Of a stretch of 64,000 nt of DNA, positions 48,017 through 57,689 are shown one piece after another. Location: contig JAHIQM010000005.1 of NCBI GenBank assembly GCA_018902545.1, forward strand, positions 62,001 to 126,000, read 5' to 3'. A program made the position numbers and the translations under genes. A model generated the notes under the pieces. It searched no databases. It worked only from the letters and a program-made list of their open reading frames with translations, and was not told the DNA's origin. The DNA comes from Pseudomonadota bacterium (lineage in GTDB: Bacteria; Desulfobacterota; Desulfovibrionia; Desulfovibrionales; Desulfomicrobiaceae). Every line of letters begins with the position of its first letter. Within the stretch, counting starts at the first letter, position 1.

Positions 48017-48043
48017 TTTCATTTTATTTTCAGAAACGAAAGG
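48017..48043 (+). promoter_or_regulatory. Candidate GlpR operator before glpR
   Basis: The 34 bases before glpR contain TTTCATTTTATTTTCAG (48017-48033) and AAACGAAAGG (48034-48043). The same words recur, in direct and inverted form, before the transporter operon at 48911-48944. This suggests autoregulation by the DeoR-type repressor. The ribosome site AAGGA overlaps the right end. Confidence 0.4.
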
Positions 48044-48050
48044 AAACGCT

Positions 48051-48878
48051 ATGAGTGATCCACGCCCAGGCAAAAGTGACGGTCAGGACACCGGGGCCCG
48101 GCACGTCACGGTCCGCCAGCGCCACGCCGAGATGATCCGCATGGTCCGGGAAACGGGGTTCGCCACCATCCAGTCCCTGGCCGACCATTTCGGCATCACT
48201 CCGCAGTCCGTACGCCGCGACATCAATACGCTGAACTCGAGGGGCCTTCTGCAACGCTATCACGGCGGAGCGGGGCCCTGTCTGAGCACGGAGAACATGG
48301 ACTACATGGATCGCAAGGTGCTCTGCCTGGCGGAGAAAAAGGTCATCGGAAAGATGGTGGCCAGGGCCATCCCCAACAAGTCTTCCCTGTTCATCAATAT
48401 CGGCACGACCACGGAGGAGGTCGCCCGGGCACTGGGCGGACACAAGAACCTGCGGGTCATCACCAATAGCCTGAACGTTGCCACCATCCTGACCGGAAAC
48501 CCTGAGGTGGAGATCATCGTCGCCGGCGGCCTGATCCGTCACCACGACGGGGGCATCGTCGGCGAGGCGGCCATCGACTTCATCCGTCAGTTCAAGGTCG
48601 ATTTCGGGATCATTGGCATCAGCGGCATCGACATGGACGGCACGCTGCTGGACTTCGACTACCGGGAAGTGCGCGCCGCCCGGGCCATCATGGAGAATTC
48701 CCGGCAGGTCTTTTTGGTCACCGACCACACCAAGTTCGGCCGCAACGCCATGGTGCGCCTTGGCAACATAGAGGAGATCGAATCCCTTTTCACGGACAAG
48801 AGACCCCCGATCGGGGTGCTGGAACAGATGAAACGCGGCGATGTGCGACTGCATGTCGGTGAAGAGATGCAAAACTGA
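48051..48878 (+). CDS. glpR: DeoR-family glycerol regulon repressor
   Basis: A 275-residue DeoR/GlpR regulator. The N-terminal winged helix (RQRHAEMIRMVRETGFATIQSLAD, HFGITPQSVRRDINTLNSRG, YHGGA) is followed by the sugar-phosphate-sensing DeoRC domain (SLFINIGTTTEEVARAL, NSLNVATIL, VAGGLIR, GISGIDMDGTLLDFDYREV, LVTDHTKFGRNAMVRL). By family it represses until glycerol-3-phosphate binds. AAGGA lies 6 bases before the start. It sits between the divergent glpA operon and the transporter operon that follows on its own strand, the usual place for the regulator of both. Confidence 0.93.
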   Translation: MSDPRPGKSDGQDTGARHVTVRQRHAEMIRMVRETGFATIQSLADHFGITPQSVRRDINTLNSRGLLQRYHGGAGPCLSTENMDYMDRKVLCLAEKKVIGKMVARAIPNKSSLFINIGTTTEEVARALGGHKNLRVITNSLNVATILTGNPEVEIIVAGGLIRHHDGGIVGEAAIDFIRQFKVDFGIIGISGIDMDGTLLDFDYREVRAARAIMENSRQVFLVTDHTKFGRNAMVRLGNIEEIESLFTDKRPPIGVLEQMKRGDVRLHVGEEMQN

Positions 48879-48910
48879 GCGTTTACGAAAAAAATAGGTT
48901 GGCTGACCAA

Positions 48911-48952
48911 TTTTCATTTTCAGTTGAGAAAATAATTTTCGTTTGCTATGGA
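48911..48952 (+). promoter_or_regulatory. Promoter and candidate GlpR operator of the glycerol transporter operon
   Basis: TTGAGA (48924-48929), a 17-base spacer and TATGGA (48947-48952) form a plausible sigma-70 promoter about 65 bases before glpS. TTTTCATTTTCAG (48911-48923) and TTTTCGTTT (48936-48944, inverse of the glpR AAACGAAA word) overlap it, as expected for a repressor site. Confidence 0.45.
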
Positions 48953-49016
48953 CTTTCGAACACGGTCCGACCCTGACCCAGGTGCCGGACTTTTCATCCC
49001 GCCACGGAGGAGCCGC

Positions 49017-50120
49017 ATGGGGCTTCAGCTCGATTTCATTGACAGAATTGTGGAAGGCGAAACGCACCTCAAAGACGTTTCCCTCAATTTTGAGACAGGC
49101 CAACGCTATGTACTGCTCGGCCGCACCCAGGCCGGCAAGACCTCGCTGCTGCGCATCATGGCCGGTCTCGATCGCCCGTCAAAGGGCAGGGTCCTGGCCG
49201 ACGGCAAGGACGTGACAGGCATGTCGGTGCGCCGCCGCAGCGTGGCCATGGTTTACCAGCAGTTCATCAACTATCCTTCGCAGACGGTTTTCGACAACAT
49301 CGCCTCACCATTGCGCATCGCGGGAACGCCCAAGGCCGAGATAAAAAGGCGCGTCATGGAGACGGCCCGCATGCTGCACCTGGAGCCGCTGCTGTCGCGA
49401 TTGCCGGCGGAACTGTCCGGCGGTCAGCAGCAGCGCACGGCCATCGCCCGGGCCCTGGTCAAGGAGGCCCAGCTTCTGCTCCTGGACGAACCCCTAGTCA
49501 ACCTCGACTACAAGCTGCGCGAGGAACTGCGCGACGAACTGCAACTGATCTTCGGTCAGCGCGAATCGGTTGTCGTCTATACCACCACCGAACCTACCGA
49601 GGCCCTCATGCTCGGCGGCAACATCATCATCATGCATGAAGGCAGGGTGCTGCAGACCGGTCCCACGGCCGAAGTGTACCACAGACCGGCCACCACGCAG
49701 GTGGCCGAGGTGTTCAGCGATCCACCCATCAACTTCATCACCGCCGAGGTCGACGACGCCAAGGCCCATCTGCGCATCGGCATCGACCTGCCGCTGACCG
49801 GACACCTTTGCGATCTGCCTCCCGGCGTCTACAAATTCGGCATCCGCTCCCACCACTTCAACCTGGTCCGCAAGACCGTCGATGACGTGGAAATCCGCAC
49901 CACCGTCGAACTGGCCGAGATCAACGGTTCCGAAACCTTTGTTCATTTCCGCTACCGCAACCGGTCGTTAGTTCTGCAGGAGCAGGGGGTACGGATTTTC
50001 AAGGCCGGCCAGGAGGTTTCGGTCTTCGTCCGGCCGTGCGATGTCTACGTGTTCGGTGAGGACGACCGTCTGGTCAAGGCACCCCAGTGTCCCGCCACCT
50101 GCGCCACAGGCGCCAATTAA
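49017..50120 (+). CDS. glpS: Glycerol ABC transporter ATP-binding protein 1
   Basis: A 367-residue ABC ATPase of the carbohydrate (MalK/UgpC) type. Walker A is LLGRTQAGKTSLLR, the Q-loop QQFINYPSQTVFDN, the signature ELSGGQQQRTAIARAL and Walker B LLLLDEPLVNLD; the switch His is replaced (YTTTEPTEALML). A C-terminal TOBE-like regulatory domain follows. ATG 49017 has GGAGG upstream, and the earlier frame to 48948 would overlap the promoter. Paired with a second ATPase, two permeases, a small membrane protein and a binding protein, it matches the GlpSTPQUV glycerol importer described in rhizobia. The missing H-loop histidine suggests an asymmetric ATPase pair. Confidence 0.9.
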   Translation: MGLQLDFIDRIVEGETHLKDVSLNFETGQRYVLLGRTQAGKTSLLRIMAGLDRPSKGRVLADGKDVTGMSVRRRSVAMVYQQFINYPSQTVFDNIASPLRIAGTPKAEIKRRVMETARMLHLEPLLSRLPAELSGGQQQRTAIARALVKEAQLLLLDEPLVNLDYKLREELRDELQLIFGQRESVVVYTTTEPTEALMLGGNIIIMHEGRVLQTGPTAEVYHRPATTQVAEVFSDPPINFITAEVDDAKAHLRIGIDLPLTGHLCDLPPGVYKFGIRSHHFNLVRKTVDDVEIRTTVELAEINGSETFVHFRYRNRSLVLQEQGVRIFKAGQEVSVFVRPCDVYVFGEDDRLVKAPQCPATCATGAN

Positions 50121-50131
50121 AGGATTCTTTC

Positions 50132-51211
50132 ATGGCCAAAATCGAACTTGAGAACATCGCTCACAGCTACCAGCCAAAACCCGCAAGCGATGACGATTTC
50201 GCGCTCAAGAAAGTGCACACGGTCTGGGAGGACGGGGGGGCCTACGCTCTCCTGGGCTCCAGCGGGTGCGGCAAGACCACCATGCTCAATGTCATCTCGG
50301 GCCTTTTGACCCCGAGCCAGGGCCGCGTGCTCTTCGACGGCAAAGACGTGACCAAGCTGCCGCCGGAAAAACGCAATATCGCGCAGGTTTTCCAGTTCCC
50401 CGTACTCTACGACACCATGACGGTGTTCGACAACCTGGCCTTTCCCTTGCGCAACCGCAAAGTGGAGGAGGGCGAGGTCAAGAGCCGCGTGCACGAGATC
50501 GCCGAAATTCTGGACTTAAGCCCCTATCTGAACAAACGGGCCAGCGGCCTGGCCGCCGACGCCAAGCAGAAGATCTCGCTGGGCAGGGGCCTGGTGCGCA
50601 AGGACGTGGCCGCCATTCTTTTCGACGAACCCCTGACCGTCATCGACCCGCACCTTAAATGGCAACTGCGCCGCAAGCTCAAGGAAATCCACACGCAGTT
50701 CGGGCTGACGCTCATCTACGTGACCCACGATCAGACCGAGGCCATGACCTTCGCCGACAAGATCGTCATCATGTACGATGGGGCGCTCCTGCAGATTGGA
50801 TCTCCCGACGAACTCTTCGAGGACCCGGCGCACACCTTTGTCGGGTATTTTATTGGCAGCCCGGGCATGAACCTTTTGCCGTGCACCGTTGAAGGCAACC
50901 GGGCCGTGCTCGATTGCGGCAGCATCCCCCTTGACCCGGCCGTGGCCGCCAAGGCGGGGCAGGGCGAATTCAAGATCGGCATCCGTCCGCTGTATCTCGA
51001 ACTTGGCGAGCAGCCTTGTGACGGAGCCGTGGCCGGACGTGTCGTCTCCGTTGAGTTCGAGGGCAGCAGCAGCATCGTGACCGTCGAGTCGGGCTGCTCC
51101 AAGTTCAAGGTCAGGACGCCCGAAGGGCGCCCTGTTCCGGCTGACAGCTGCTGGGTTTATTTTCCGCCGGAGCGGACCAAGCTTTTTCGCGACCAGCGTC
51201 TGGTCAAGTAG
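50132..51211 (+). CDS. glpT: Glycerol ABC transporter ATP-binding protein 2
   Basis: A 359-residue ABC ATPase, partner of GlpS. Walker A LLGSSGCGKTTMLN, Q-loop QVFQFPVLYDTMTVFDN, Walker B AAILFDEPLTVIDP and H-loop YVTHDQTEAMTFADKI are intact. The signature is degenerate (SGLAADAKQKISLGRGLV instead of LSGGQ). A TOBE-like domain follows. Because GlpS has the good signature but lacks the H-loop His, while this protein has the reverse, the heterodimer probably has one consensus ATP site. It starts 11 bases after glpS, with AAAGGA upstream. The name follows rhizobial glpSTPQUV, not the E. coli glpT antiporter. Confidence 0.9.
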   Translation: MAKIELENIAHSYQPKPASDDDFALKKVHTVWEDGGAYALLGSSGCGKTTMLNVISGLLTPSQGRVLFDGKDVTKLPPEKRNIAQVFQFPVLYDTMTVFDNLAFPLRNRKVEEGEVKSRVHEIAEILDLSPYLNKRASGLAADAKQKISLGRGLVRKDVAAILFDEPLTVIDPHLKWQLRRKLKEIHTQFGLTLIYVTHDQTEAMTFADKIVIMYDGALLQIGSPDELFEDPAHTFVGYFIGSPGMNLLPCTVEGNRAVLDCGSIPLDPAVAAKAGQGEFKIGIRPLYLELGEQPCDGAVAGRVVSVEFEGSSSIVTVESGCSKFKVRTPEGRPVPADSCWVYFPPERTKLFRDQRLVK

Positions 51212-51220
51212 GAGATGGGC

Positions 51221-52090
51221 ATGGAAAAATGGGAAAACAACAGGGCTTGGTTTCTGATCCTGCCCGTCTTTGTCATCGTGGCTTTCAGCGCCATCATCCC
51301 GCTCATGACCGTGGTCAATTATTCGGTCCAGGATATCCTGGGGCCGGGTCAGCGCATTTTCGTCGGCACGGAATGGTTTCGCGAAATGCTGACCAATTCG
51401 CGCCTCCATGACGCCCTCATCAAACAGCTCATTTTTTCGGGGCTCGTGCTGCTCATTGAGATTCCGCTCGGCATCGCCATCGCCCTGACCATGCCCCACA
51501 AGGGCTGGACGGCCTCGGTCTGCCTTGTGCTGCTGGCCTTGCCGTTGCTCATACCCTGGAACGTCATCGGCACCATCTGGATCATCTTCACCCGGCCCGA
51601 TATCGGCCTCTTCGGCGCGACCATAAACACCCTGGGGCTGGCCTTCGACCATACAGCCAATCCCCTGCACGCCTGGATCACGGTCCTGCTCATGGAAGTG
51701 TGGCACTGGACCCCGCTGGTGGTCCTGCTGGCCTATGCGGGTTTGCGCTCCATCCCTGACGCCTATTACCAGGCCGCCAAGATCGACGGAGCCAGCCGCT
51801 GGGCCGTGTTCCGCTACATCCAGCTGCCCAAGATGCGCGGGGTGCTGACCATCGCGGTGCTGCTCAGATTCATGGACAGCTTCCTCATCTACGCCGAGCC
51901 CTTCGTGCTCACCGGCGGCGGTCCCGGCAACGCGACGACCTTTTTGTCCATCTATCTGGTCAAGCTCTCGACAGCCATGGACCTCGGGCCCGCCGCAGCC
52001 TTCTCCATCATCTACTTCCTCATCGTCCTGCTGTTCTGCTGGATCTTCTACCAGGCCCTGCAGGCTGTGGGCACGGGGGACAAGTCATGA
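51221..52090 (+). CDS. glpP: Glycerol ABC transporter permease 1
   Basis: A 289-residue inner-membrane permease of the MalF/UgpA family: six hydrophobic spans beginning FLILPVFVIVAFSAIIPLMT, and the EAA loop (AYYQAAKIDGASRWAVFRYIQLPKMRG) that docks with the ATPases. AGGAG lies about 7 bases before ATG 51221; the ATG at 51215 is too close to it. It forms the channel with GlpQ, whose start overlaps its stop. Confidence 0.93.
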   Translation: MEKWENNRAWFLILPVFVIVAFSAIIPLMTVVNYSVQDILGPGQRIFVGTEWFREMLTNSRLHDALIKQLIFSGLVLLIEIPLGIAIALTMPHKGWTASVCLVLLALPLLIPWNVIGTIWIIFTRPDIGLFGATINTLGLAFDHTANPLHAWITVLLMEVWHWTPLVVLLAYAGLRSIPDAYYQAAKIDGASRWAVFRYIQLPKMRGVLTIAVLLRFMDSFLIYAEPFVLTGGGPGNATTFLSIYLVKLSTAMDLGPAAAFSIIYFLIVLLFCWIFYQALQAVGTGDKS

Positions 52091-52884
52091 GAAAACGCCA
52101 TTTCATCCTGGTCTTCTACCTCATCCTTCTCATGCTGCCCATCTATTGGATGCTGAACATGTCCCTGCGCACCAACGCGGACATCATGCGCTCCTTCGAG
52201 CTCTTCCCCAGCTCCATGACGCTCGACAATTACATCAAGATATTCTCGGATTCGTCCTGGTATTCCGGGTATATCAACAGCATGATCTACGTCAGCATCA
52301 ACACGGTCATCTCCCTGGTCACCGCACTCCCGGCGGCCTACGCCTTCTCGCGCTTCCGCTTCATCGGCGACAAGCACGTCTTCTTCTGGCTGCTGACCAA
52401 CCGCATGGCCCCGCCAGCGGTCTTCCTGCTACCGTTCTTCCAGCTTTACTCGACATTCGGCCTCATCGACACGCACATCGCCGTGGCCCTGGCGCACTGC
52501 CTCTTCAACGTGCCGCTGGCGGTCTGGATTCTGGAAGGTTTCATGTCCGGAGTGCCGCGCGAGATCGACGAGACGGCCTTCATCGACGGGTACAGCTTCC
52601 CGCGCTTCTTTCTTGCGGTCTTCATCCCGCTCATTCGCGCCGGGATAGGCGTGACCGCGTTCTTCTGCTTCATGTTCAGCTGGGTCGAACTGCTCCTGGC
52701 CCGCACCTTGACCACAACGGTCGCAAAGCCCATCGCCGCGACCATGACCCGCACGGTCAGCGCATCGGGGCTGGACTGGGGCCTGCTGGCCGCGGCCGGC
52801 ATCCTGACCATCGTGCCGGGCGCGCTGGTCATCTGGTTTGTACGCAACCATCTGGCCAAGGGCTTCGCCCTGGGCCGGGTCTAG
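52087..52884 (+). CDS. glpQ: Glycerol ABC transporter permease 2
   Basis: A 265-residue permease of the MalG/UgpE family. Seen: an N-terminal span (FILVFYLILLMLPIYWMLNM), ALPAAYAFSRFRF, and the EAA loop ETAFIDGYSFPRFFLAVFIPL that contacts the ATPases, then two more spans. It partners GlpP, overlapping it by 4 bases (ATGA), so the two are made together. The name follows the rhizobial operon and is not the E. coli phosphodiesterase glpQ. Confidence 0.93.
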   Translation: MRKRHFILVFYLILLMLPIYWMLNMSLRTNADIMRSFELFPSSMTLDNYIKIFSDSSWYSGYINSMIYVSINTVISLVTALPAAYAFSRFRFIGDKHVFFWLLTNRMAPPAVFLLPFFQLYSTFGLIDTHIAVALAHCLFNVPLAVWILEGFMSGVPREIDETAFIDGYSFPRFFLAVFIPLIRAGIGVTAFFCFMFSWVELLLARTLTTTVAKPIAATMTRTVSASGLDWGLLAAAGILTIVPGALVIWFVRNHLAKGFALGRV

Positions 52885-52894
52885 GAGGTCTGCC

Positions 52895-53173
52895 ATGGAT
52901 ATCGGCTGGATGGCCTGGACGCCCGTCACGGCGGGCTTCTTCACCTTCATCGTGCTCATGCTCATCGGCATGACAGTGTGGCAGATCGTCTCCCCGAGCA
53001 TCGCTCGCCGGGGATTCCTGCCGCTCGTCACCACCCGTGGGGACCGTCTGTTCATAAGCCTTCTGGGCAGCGCTTTCATCCATCTGGCCTGGCTTGGCCT
53101 GACGGATCTGGCTGTCTGGATCGCTACCATGATATCCGTCTGCTTTCTTGTCACCGTCATGCGCTGGGGCTGA
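52895..53173 (+). CDS. glpU: Small integral membrane protein of the glycerol transporter operon (DUF2160-like)
   Basis: A 92-residue protein with three predicted spans (about 8-30, 48-67, 70-90), starting MDIGWMAWTPVTAGFFTFIV and ending VMRWG. It lies exactly where GlpU (DUF2160) occurs in GlpSTPQUV operons, between the permease and binding-protein genes. AGGAGGT lies 5 bases before the ATG, which supports this start over the earlier frame. Its function is unknown; it may stabilise or modulate the permease. Confidence 0.85.
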   Translation: MDIGWMAWTPVTAGFFTFIVLMLIGMTVWQIVSPSIARRGFLPLVTTRGDRLFISLLGSAFIHLAWLGLTDLAVWIATMISVCFLVTVMRWG

Positions 53174-53255
53174 GATCAGGGCACCTGCGCGGTGGAAAGG
53201 GGAGGGCGGAAGCGGCGTTTGGGGTTTGTTGGAATAACCGCAAGTGGAGGTCCGT

Positions 53256-54995
<1,740 letters not shown>

Positions 54996-55021
54996 TGTAA
55001 GCTCGGCATTGCAGTACGAAA

Positions 55022-55054
55022 GAAGGGGGGTGTCAGGCGACACTCCCTTTTTTT
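55022..55054 (+). terminator. Intrinsic terminator of the glycerol transporter operon
   Basis: About 27 bases after glpV, AAGGGGGGTGTC and GACACTCCCTTT pair across an AGGC loop in a 12-bp stem with two G-T pairs, followed by a T-run. This is a textbook rho-independent terminator. Confidence 0.85.
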
Positions 55055-55123
55055 GACGCCGGATCACAAGAAAGACTTGCGCCTGAAGTCTTTAAAGGGG
55101 AAGGCGTGGCGTCACCCCAGTCT

Positions 55124-55588
55124 TTAGTAGTGGTACGTCCTGCCTGCCATGATAGTCGTGGCGCGGAAGAGCTGCTCGTAGAGCACCACCTGGGCCAGCT
55201 CGTGGGGCATGGTCAGGGGGCTCAGGCTGAGCTGATGGTTGGAGCGGGCCAGGAGTTCCGGCGACAGGCCCAGGGCCCCGCCGATGACGAAACAGCAATC
55301 TCCGGACGGGGTTTCAAGCAGGGGGCGTAAAAAGGACGCGAATTCAACGGAAGTGAACAGCCGTCCCGCCTCGTGCAGGGCGACCAGTGTGTCCCGAGGC
55401 CCGACTTTTTCCAGAATGCGCTCGGATTCATGGCGTTTTCTCTCCGCGCCTTCAGCCTGTGGACAATCCTTGACATTATGGACATCGATGCGCACGACTG
55501 GCCTGAGCATTTTTGAGTAGTGGGCAATGGCCTCAAGGTAGTAATTTTTTTTTATTCTACCAACGGCGATAATTTTTAGTCTGTACAT
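55124..55588 (-). CDS. rlmH: 23S rRNA pseudouridine-1915 N3-methyltransferase
   Basis: A 154-residue SPOUT methyltransferase: KIIAVGRIKKNYYLEAIAHY at the N-terminus, FVIGGALGL (SAM site) and the highly conserved tail MPHELAQVVLYEQLFRATTI. It methylates pseudouridine 1915 in helix 69 of 23S rRNA. The usual family length (about 155) supports ATG 55588, which has GGAA upstream, rather than the longer frame to 55738. It is a lone housekeeping gene, divergent from the PilZ operon and convergent with the glycerol operon. Confidence 0.96.
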   Translation of the reverse strand: MYRLKIIAVGRIKKNYYLEAIAHYSKMLRPVVRIDVHNVKDCPQAEGAERKRHESERILEKVGPRDTLVALHEAGRLFTSVEFASFLRPLLETPSGDCCFVIGGALGLSPELLARSNHQLSLSPLTMPHELAQVVLYEQLFRATTIMAGRTYHY

Positions 55589-55663
55589 GTTTTTCCGGCA
55601 ATCCTGCGGGCTGAAGGTCGGCGAGACACTGGATTGTCTTTTTTTTGTGTTGGCGTCGAGGGA

Positions 55664-55693
55664 TTGATTTTCAATAAAATCAAGGGCAATAAT
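55664..55693 (+). promoter_or_regulatory. Candidate promoter of the PilZ operon
   Basis: TTGATT (55664-55669), an 18-base spacer and AATAAT (55688-55693) lie about 90 bases before the PilZ start, in a locally AT-rich 194-base spacer between divergent genes. Only a motif match. Confidence 0.3.
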
Positions 55694-55782
55694 ACAGCAT
55701 TGCCAATCGTTGCCCGCCGGAATATTTCGGCCCGGCATCGGGTCATGGATAATTTTCCAGCCACGGTCTTTGGAGGTGTTGC

Positions 55783-56238
55783 ATGAACAGCAAGGTAGGA
55801 CAAGGCGATCAGAACGTGAACATGGACTCGGGGAGCGAAGACTCCAGCCTGCTCATCGCCTGCGAAAAAGAAAAAGAGGACAAGAAGATTGTCCGCAAGT
55901 CTTTTCGCGTTCCGGTGCCCCAGGGGCTGGTCACCATGGATCATGGCGGTCTGAAACACAGTGTCAAGGACCTCTCCATGTACGGGATCGGCCTGTCGGT
56001 GACGAGTCCGGACGCATTTACCGTGGGCAGCATTCTGGATGGGGTACAGATCACCTTTCCCGACCGTTCCTTTCACGTCGACGTGCGCATCGTGCACATC
56101 TCTCCCTACGCGGGGGATACTCTCATCTGCGGCATGGAAATTATAAATACCCATGATTCCGGATATATCGACTGGATGACCAGGGTCATGAGCGAAATCA
56201 AGACCTCCGTGCTGTCCAGCGTGACAAAATCCTCTTGA
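55783..56238 (+). CDS. PilZ-domain protein
   Basis: A 151-residue soluble protein. A charged N-terminal stretch is followed by a PilZ domain with both c-di-GMP signature elements: RxxxR at Arg38-Arg42 (RKSFR) and DxSxxG at Asp63-Ser65-Gly68 (DLSMYG). It should therefore be able to bind c-di-GMP. It is the first gene of a three-gene operon, 13 bases before a small RHH-like protein and then a ParA-type ATPase, which suggests that c-di-GMP affects a positioning or partition machine. Confidence 0.85.
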   Translation: MNSKVGQGDQNVNMDSGSEDSSLLIACEKEKEDKKIVRKSFRVPVPQGLVTMDHGGLKHSVKDLSMYGIGLSVTSPDAFTVGSILDGVQITFPDRSFHVDVRIVHISPYAGDTLICGMEIINTHDSGYIDWMTRVMSEIKTSVLSSVTKSS

Positions 56239-56251
56239 AAGGGAAAAACTC

Positions 56252-56647
56252 ATGAGCGCAAGCGAGCAAAAGGACATCCTCGGCGAACTTTTCCGGGGAG
56301 ATCAGTACGTTACAGATATTCCGGGTCTTGAGGAGCTTGACTCGCTGATTCATGCGTGTCTGCCATCTGCCGCTCCAAAGCCCAAGCCAAGAAAAAATAT
56401 CCTGCCCCTGAAGGCCAAGGCGGGTGCCAGCAGAAAGAAGACGACCCACTACCTGCGCGAGGACGTGTTCGACGGGCTGACCCAGGCCAAGCTGATACTC
56501 AAGCGACTCTTGCCCGACGGCTCCAAAGGCCGTGCGTCCAAATCGAATCTGGTCAATTACGCGGTCAATACTTTGCTCAGGGAAATCGAGGAAAAGGGCG
56601 TGGATAGCGCCGTCATCAAAACCATCCTCGAAAAAAAATTGAAGTAA
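56252..56647 (+). CDS. Small ParA-associated protein, possibly ribbon-helix-helix
   Basis: A 131-residue protein I do not recognise with confidence. The N-terminal half is acidic then proline/lysine-rich (AAPKPKPRKNILPLKAK). The C-terminal half (KKTTHYLREDVFDGLTQAK, SKSNLVNYAVNTLLREIEEKG) reads as a strand followed by two helices, like a ribbon-helix-helix DNA-binding fold. Being 16 bases before a ParA-type ATPase, it may be the adaptor or DNA-binding partner, with the basic linker stimulating ATPase as in ParA/ParB pairs. That role is inference. Confidence 0.6.
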   Translation: MSASEQKDILGELFRGDQYVTDIPGLEELDSLIHACLPSAAPKPKPRKNILPLKAKAGASRKKTTHYLREDVFDGLTQAKLILKRLLPDGSKGRASKSNLVNYAVNTLLREIEEKGVDSAVIKTILEKKLK

Positions 56648-56663
56648 CGGCAGGAGGCTGTCA

Positions 56664-57569
56664 ATGAAGGTGATCTGTCCGCAGTGCAAAAAAGAGCATA
56701 ACGTCGATGAGTCCAAGATACCGGCGGGTGCCACCGTCGCGCAGTGCAGGGCCTGCGGCCATCGATTCCCGCTTTTTGAACCTGCCCCCGAGATAGAGGC
56801 TCCAAAAACCGCACCGCGCAGGATCGGGGTGACTTTAAGCAAGGGCGGCGTGGGCAAGACCACCACCTCCGTCAACCTTGCCGCCGGGCTTGCCCTGGCC
56901 GGGTACAAGGTTCTGCTGGTGGACACCGACACCCAGGGCCAGGCCGCCTATCTGCTGGGCCAGAAACCCAAAGTCGGCCTCACAGAGCTGGTCACGGGAG
57001 AACTTCCGCCGTCCGAGGCCATCGTCCAGGCCCGGGAGAATCTGTGGCTGCTGGCCGGAGGACGATCCCTGGCCGGAGTCAAGCGCCTCATCGACCGCAA
57101 GGATTTCGGCGGTGAACTGACCCTGGTCGAGGCGCTGGAACCCATTGAAAAGGATTACGACTACATCATCGTCGATACCTCGCCGGGCTGGGATCCGCTG
57201 ACGGTCAACGTCCTTTTTTATGTGTACGAGCTCATCACCCCCGTGTCCCTGGAAGTCATGACCCTTCAAGGATTGGTTGAATTCTTGAAAAGCCTTTCCT
57301 CCATCCAGAAATACCGCAGCGAAGTGACCCTCAACTACATCCTGCCGACCTTTCTGGACAAGCGCATCAAGAACCCCGATGCCATCCTCGAAAAGCTCAA
57401 AGACCTCTATGGAGAATATGTCTGTACGCCTATCCGCTACAATGTCCGGCTCTCGGAATCTCCGGCCTACGGGAAGACCATTTTCGAGTACGCCCCCGGC
57501 TCCCACGGCTCCCAGGATTACCGTGATCTGGTGCGCAAGATCACCGGACGACCGGAACTTTTCAGCTGA
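56664..57569 (+). CDS. ParA/MinD-type ATPase with N-terminal zinc ribbon
   Basis: A 301-residue protein. An MJ0042-type zinc ribbon (Cys5, Cys8, Cys28, Cys31) opens it, then a short linker leads to a ParA ATPase with deviant Walker A SKGGVGKTTTSVNLAAGLA (about 59-77), VDTDTQGQA, and IIVDTSPGWD. ParA proteins position DNA, protein arrays or appendages by dimerising on ATP. The zinc-ribbon fusion and the PilZ and RHH-like neighbours are not those of chromosomal parAB. Possible roles are placement of a chemosensory array, a pilus or a stress compartment; none can be chosen from sequence. A clear terminator follows. Confidence 0.85.
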   Translation: MKVICPQCKKEHNVDESKIPAGATVAQCRACGHRFPLFEPAPEIEAPKTAPRRIGVTLSKGGVGKTTTSVNLAAGLALAGYKVLLVDTDTQGQAAYLLGQKPKVGLTELVTGELPPSEAIVQARENLWLLAGGRSLAGVKRLIDRKDFGGELTLVEALEPIEKDYDYIIVDTSPGWDPLTVNVLFYVYELITPVSLEVMTLQGLVEFLKSLSSIQKYRSEVTLNYILPTFLDKRIKNPDAILEKLKDLYGEYVCTPIRYNVRLSESPAYGKTIFEYAPGSHGSQDYRDLVRKITGRPELFS

Positions 57570-57589
57570 TATGTGTTTTCCCGCTTTTC

Positions 57590-57625
57590 AAATCCCCGCG
57601 CATCCCTGTGCGCGGGGATTTTTTC
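57590..57625 (+). terminator. Intrinsic terminator of the PilZ-ParA operon
   Basis: A perfect 13-bp stem AAATCCCCGCGCA/TGCGCGGGGATTT (57590-57602 and 57609-57621) with a 6-base loop is followed by more Ts, about 20 bases after the ParA stop. Confidence 0.9.
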
Positions 57626-57689
57626 TTCGGCAATGTCTGGTCTGGCCGTCACGCGCACTTCATGAGCGTTCCCGGTTCCGGAGGCTCAC

